Positions 6,297-9,049 of a DNA stretch of 9,049 nucleotides are shown here, one piece after another (position 1 is the stretch's first letter; the number at the start of each line of letters is the position of its first letter). The position numbers and the translations under genes are program-made. The DNA is from Tissierellales bacterium (GTDB lineage: Bacteria; Bacillota; Clostridia; Tissierellales; JASKZW01), in contig JASLIL010000042.1 in NCBI GenBank assembly GCA_030152145.1, positions 1 to 9,049 on the forward strand, written 5' to 3'. The notes under the pieces are model-generated. The model worked only from the letters and a program-made list of their open reading frames with translations, made no database searches and had not been told where the DNA came from.

Positions 6297-6302
6297 ATAG
6301 AA

Positions 6303-6749
6303 ATGAAAGACTTTAAAAAGCCTTCAAAAGAAGAATTAAAAAAGATCTTAGATGAAGAGCAATACAAGGTAAGTCAAGAAAATGGAACAGAAAGGCCCTT
6401 CAGCCACCCCTATAATGAGAACTTTGAAGAAGGTATATATGTAGATCTAGTAAGTGGGGAAGTTCTTTTTTCATCTAAAGATAAGTACAATGCAGGCTGT
6501 GGTTGGCCCAGCTTTACCAAACCACTAGAAGACGCTAATATAGTAGAAAAAGAGGATAAAAGTCATGGTATGACAAGGCTAGAAGTAAGAAGCAAGTCAG
6601 GAGACAGCCACCTAGGCCATGTTTTTTCAGATGGTCCAGAAGACAGTGGGGGATTAAGATACTGTATAAATGGTGCCAGTCTCAAGTTTATACCAGTCTA
6701 TTATATGGAAGAAGAAGGATATGGGGATTATCTAGAAGAATTTAAATAG
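6303..6749 (+). CDS. msrB: Peptide methionine (R)-S-oxide reductase MsrB
   Basis: MsrB reduces the R-isomer of protein-bound methionine sulfoxide back to methionine, with thioredoxin as usual electron donor, in the cytoplasm. The 148-aa protein is a complete stand-alone SelR domain. The landmarks are NGTERPFSHPY (27-37), the conserved GCGWPSF with C66 (probable resolving cysteine), SHLGHVF with H103 and H106, and the active-site RYCINGASLKF with catalytic C121. The two CxxC pairs that bind zinc in many MsrBs are absent (DLVSGEVLF and SKSGDSHLGH occupy those places), as in B. subtilis MsrB. The catalytic residue is Cys, not selenocysteine. No msrA is fused or adjacent. The gene follows the small membrane protein and ends at a strong terminator. 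Confidence 0.97.
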   Translation: MKDFKKPSKEELKKILDEEQYKVSQENGTERPFSHPYNENFEEGIYVDLVSGEVLFSSKDKYNAGCGWPSFTKPLEDANIVEKEDKSHGMTRLEVRSKSGDSHLGHVFSDGPEDSGGLRYCINGASLKFIPVYYMEEEGYGDYLEEFK

Positions 6750-6755
6750 GATAAG

Positions 6756-6786
6756 AAAGAGTGGGAAACCACTCTTTTTATTTTTC
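6756..6786 (+). terminator. Rho-independent terminator after msrB
   Basis: A nine-base-pair stem (AAAGAGTGG 6756-6764 with CCACTCTTT 6769-6777) closed by a GAAA tetraloop is followed by a T-rich tail (TTATTTTT up to 6785). Confidence 0.92.
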
Positions 6787-6821
6787 TCTTTTTAGGCTAT
6801 TCTTTAATAGGAGGTGCTTTA

Positions 6822-7526
6822 ATGAGCTCTATGACTTTGAAATTACTAATGATGCTCCTAATGGTATTTGACCATATAGGGGCTTTTATTCCGGCTAGAA
6901 TAGCTTTGTGGCTTCACTTGTTTACAAGGCCTGTAGCCCCGGTTTTCGCCTATATGTCCCTGGAGGGTTTTAGGCACACCAGAGACAGGAAGGCCTATAT
7001 TTTTAGGCTCTACAGCTTTGCTTTTTTCATGGCCTTGGGCAACTGGGCCCTAAATAGCTATATAGTCCACAATCCTGAATACCAGGTGCACAACAGCATA
7101 ATCCTAAGCCTGGCTCTGGCAGTTAGCCTACTCTATATAGAAGAAGATCTAGATAGAATGCCCTTCTCTAAAACCATCTTAAGGCTGGGAATCTTCCTAG
7201 CATCTTTTCTCACAGAAGGAGGACCTATGATAGTCAGCTTTGTCTACATAGCCTATAAGTATAATGGAAGGCAAAGAAATCTAATCTACCTAGGATTAAC
7301 AGCTATGTTTATAGGACTAACTCTTGACTCTAGACTAAGCCTAGAATCCAATCTCCAAATGTTGCTAGTAAATTCAGATATTTTTATCTATCTAGCAGGC
7401 CTGCCCTTTATAGCCCTATACAATGGCAAGAAGGGCTGGGGTGGAGAATATAGTAAGTACATATTCTATGTATTTTACCCGGGCCATCTTTGGATCCTGG
7501 CAATTCTAGCCCAGTACTACCTTTAA
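6822..7526 (+). CDS. TraX-family polytopic membrane protein
   Basis: This is a 234-aa integral membrane protein with about seven or eight hydrophobic segments. It matches the TraX family (Pfam TraX), named after the F-plasmid protein that N-acetylates pilin. Typical features are the N-terminal LKLLMMLLMVFDHIGA (6-21) with D17-H18, the segment RPVAPVFAYMSLEGFRHTRD (36-55) and the C-terminal FYPGHL (218-223). Solitary chromosomal TraX-like proteins are common in Firmicutes and probably modify an envelope component by acyl transfer, but their substrates are unknown. Nothing conjugative lies nearby. The ATG start has an ideal AGGAGGTG (6809-6816). No clear promoter is visible in the 36 bp after the msrB terminator, so it may depend on read-through or a poorly matching promoter. 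It ends three bases before a bidirectional terminator. Confidence 0.87.
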   Translation: MSSMTLKLLMMLLMVFDHIGAFIPARIALWLHLFTRPVAPVFAYMSLEGFRHTRDRKAYIFRLYSFAFFMALGNWALNSYIVHNPEYQVHNSIILSLALAVSLLYIEEDLDRMPFSKTILRLGIFLASFLTEGGPMIVSFVYIAYKYNGRQRNLIYLGLTAMFIGLTLDSRLSLESNLQMLLVNSDIFIYLAGLPFIALYNGKKGWGGEYSKYIFYVFYPGHLWILAILAQYYL

Positions 7527-7529
7527 ATT

Positions 7530-7557
7530 AAAAAACCTAGCCTAGGCTAGGTTTTTT
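7530..7557. terminator. Bidirectional terminator between the TraX-family gene and brnQ
   Basis: A perfect 28-nt palindrome runs from A6 (7530-7535) through CCTAGCC-TAGGCTAGG to T6, extended by one more T at 7558. Read on either strand it is a GC-containing hairpin followed by a U-run. It serves the + strand gene ending at 7526 and the - strand gene ending at 7573. Confidence 0.93.
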
Positions 7558-7572
7558 TAATCCTAAATAAAT

Positions 7573-8844
7573 CTATTCATAAGAAAGTAATCCACCTATA
7601 AAAGTACCTAGTATAGCAGGTATAACCCATGCCAACTTTAAAGAAGCAAAGGGAATCCATGCTATAAGGTTTGGACTAAGAAGCTTAAGGTCCACTAAAA
7701 GCTGGGCCAGACTTAAAAGACTGGTAAGAGCCATAGACACTTGGTAGACTGATTTCTTAGCCCTATCCCCAAGTATTATAGTTAGAAATATTAAAACTAT
7801 AACCAAAGGATACATAAAGGAAAGAGCAGGTCCAGAAAATTTTACTATATTCTCCACACCTACAACAGATAAGACAGCACCAACCACTGTGGTTAAACTT
7901 ATAACAAATCTATAACTAAGCTTACCCTTGGAAAGCTTATTAAAGTATTGGCCAACAGTAGCAATCAATCCTATGGTAGTAGTAAGACAGGCCAAGGCCA
8001 CAACTAGGGAAAGACCAAGACTACCAAAGGACTTAAGGGAGTTTTCTGCCAAAGCCCTTATAAGAGCCACCTTACTAATGGTTCCAGGCAGAGACTGACT
8101 AGCCCTAGCTCCTAGATAACCTAAACCTCCATAAATCAAGGTCAAACCAGCTATGGCTATAATACCAGCTTTTAAGGTCATGGAAATCTGAGTCTCCCTA
8201 GACTCATATCCTCTATCCCTAACAGCCATTATAATAACTCCACCAAAAAGTAGAGCAGCAAAGGCATCCATAGTTTGGTAGCCTATTTCAAAGCCTGTAC
8301 TAAATTGATCTACAGCACCTACATCTACTAAAGGACCCATAGGTTTCACTATGCCAAGTATAATAATAAGACTAAGGAGTCCTATTAAGGCAGGGGTTAA
8401 AAATTTACCTATCTTATCAACTATACCAGATGGGTTAAGAACCAAAAGATAGGCCAAGCCAAAGTAAATTAAAGCAAAAATTAAGGGGCTAAAGTTTGGA
8501 AACAAGGGCTTTATGGCCATTTCAAAAGTAGTAGCACCAGTTCTTGGTATAGCCATTAGTGGGCCTATAGAAAGTATTATAACCAATCCAAGAAAACTAC
8601 TAAAAATACCAGAAACCTTTTCTCCTAGCTTGTTTATATCTCCATCGGATTTGGCAGAAGCTATAACACCAAGTAGAGGTAGGCCGGTACCCGTCAGTAA
8701 AAATCCCACTATAGCTGCCTTCCAAGCACTTCCAGCATGAAAGCCAACGCTAGCAGGAAAAATCAAGTTTCCTGCTCCAAAAAACATAGAGAATAGGGTA
8801 GCACTAAGAACTAATACATCCTTTCTTTCCTTATTATTCTTCAT
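7573..8844 (-). CDS. brnQ: BrnQ branched-chain amino acid:cation symporter
   Basis: This is a 423-aa LIVCS-family transporter that takes up leucine, isoleucine and valine with Na+ (or H+) across the cytoplasmic membrane. About twelve hydrophobic segments span the whole length. The N-terminal MFFGAGNLIFPASVGFHAG (20-38) is the hallmark of the family, and IGPLMAIPRTGATTFE (93-108), VLNPSGIVDKIGKFLTP (135-151) and GYQTMDAFAALLFGGVI (188-204) are also characteristic. It is full length for the family (about 420-450 aa). The ATG start (complement 8842-8844) has AAAGGAGT (8853-8860) eight bases upstream. It is a single-gene unit with an extended -10 promoter. Branched-chain amino acids often control such genes through CodY or T-boxes, but no T-box fits in the short leader and only a poor CodY-like match is present. 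Confidence 0.96.
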   Translation of the reverse strand: MKNNKERKDVLVLSATLFSMFFGAGNLIFPASVGFHAGSAWKAAIVGFLLTGTGLPLLGVIASAKSDGDINKLGEKVSGIFSSFLGLVIILSIGPLMAIPRTGATTFEMAIKPLFPNFSPLIFALIYFGLAYLLVLNPSGIVDKIGKFLTPALIGLLSLIIILGIVKPMGPLVDVGAVDQFSTGFEIGYQTMDAFAALLFGGVIIMAVRDRGYESRETQISMTLKAGIIAIAGLTLIYGGLGYLGARASQSLPGTISKVALIRALAENSLKSFGSLGLSLVVALACLTTTIGLIATVGQYFNKLSKGKLSYRFVISLTTVVGAVLSVVGVENIVKFSGPALSFMYPLVIVLIFLTIILGDRAKKSVYQVSMALTSLLSLAQLLVDLKLLSPNLIAWIPFASLKLAWVIPAILGTFIGGLLSYE

Positions 8845-8880
8845 TTTTTAAAACTCCTTTTATTAGATTTTTTATTACTT

Positions 8881-8889
8881 ATTATAGCA
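8881..8889 (-). promoter_or_regulatory. Extended -10 promoter of brnQ
   Basis: On the - strand TGCTATAAT is a perfect TGN-TATAAT. The -35 is poor (CTTTAT at 17 bp). The start would be near 8874, giving a leader of about 30 nt with the Shine-Dalgarno in its second half. Confidence 0.55.
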
Positions 8890-8937
8890 AAATTCCTTAG
8901 AAAATAAAGAATTTTCTCATATGGACCTATCACTTAC

Positions 8938-8964
8938 GCTTATAAGCTATTTATCTAGATAAAT
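8938..8964. repeat. Two adjacent perfect palindromes upstream of brnQ
   Basis: GCTTATAAGC (8938-8947) is a perfect 10-bp palindrome, and ATTTATCTAGATAAAT (8949-8964) is a perfect 16-bp palindrome one base later. Both lie about 50-80 bp upstream of the brnQ -10 element in non-coding DNA. Neither is followed by a T-run, so they look more like protein-binding sites than terminators. No regulator can be assigned. Confidence 0.5.
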
Positions 8965-8991
8965 TAGGTCTATACTCTATTTATTGACCTA
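8965..8991. repeat. Inverted repeat TAGGTC/GACCTA upstream of brnQ
   Basis: TAGGTC (8965-8970) and GACCTA (8986-8991) are exact inverted copies separated by 15 bp. The same word recurs as GACCTAT at 8924-8930 and as GACCTGAT at 9007-9014. The region 8890-9049 has stops in all frames and holds no gene I can see. Confidence 0.4.
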
Positions 8992-9049
8992 TATCTTTTA
9001 CTTTGAGACCTGATATTCTATAAATATACAGAAGTAACACTAACTATGT

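Noticed and set aside
6279..6302. Earlier msrB start at ATG 6279
   Set aside because: It lacks a clear ribosome binding site, while AGGAGGG at 6290-6296 fits ATG 6303; the extra eight residues do not resemble MsrB N-termini.
8845..8880. T-box or riboswitch in the brnQ leader
   Set aside because: The predicted leader is only about 30 nt, and no specifier stem, T-box motif or terminator/antiterminator pair is visible.
8892..8906. CodY-box-like sequence near the brnQ promoter
   Set aside because: It matches the 15-bp CodY consensus at only about 10 positions, which is expected by chance in DNA this AT-rich.
8965..9024. Rightward promoter using TTGACC at 8984-8989
   Set aside because: No -10 lies at 16-18 bp; the nearest TATAAA is 29 bp away.

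Overview
The window is AT-rich chromosomal DNA from a low-GC Gram-positive bacterium. Good Shine-Dalgarno sequences precede every gene, TTG and GTG starts occur, and codon use leans to ATA, CTA and AGA/AGG. Gene content (RecD2-ComFC pair, YihY/BrkB protein, TraX-family protein, BrnQ) fits an anaerobic Clostridia/Tissierellia-type Firmicute. That placement is inference, and no species can be named. No mobile element, tRNA, rRNA or CRISPR array is visible.

Layout. Positions 1-53 hold the last codons of an upstream + strand gene. Next comes a dense regulatory segment (52-115): a 13-bp inverted repeat followed by T5, which looks like the upstream gene's terminator, encloses a sigma-A-type promoter whose spacer holds a perfect 14-bp palindrome matching the Firmicute LexA (SOS) box. 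It drives a 182-aa protein with ComK-like features (116-664). Then come recD2 (704-2929) and comFC (2931-3527), separated by one base. comFC converges on, and overlaps by 17 bp, a YihY/BrkB membrane protein gene on the - strand (3511-4407). A divergent intergenic region (4408-4585) contains a 40-nt inverted repeat, a promoter and a Fur-like site ahead of an unrecognised membrane-anchored 341-aa protein (4586-5611), which ends at a strong terminator.

A small membrane protein (5730-6275) and msrB (6303-6749) form a two-gene unit closed by another terminator. A TraX-family membrane protein (6822-7526) and a - strand brnQ (7573-8844) converge on a 28-nt perfect palindrome that can terminate both. 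The last ~190 bases hold the brnQ promoter and several palindromes upstream of it.

The most interesting part is the left end. A putative DNA-damage (LexA) promoter, embedded in a terminator hairpin, sits ahead of a ComK-like regulator that is followed by a repair helicase (RecD2) and a DNA-uptake protein (ComFC). This suggests a link between the SOS response and competence. The LexA box and promoter geometry are read directly from the sequence. The ComK assignment is a remote-similarity judgement made by eye.
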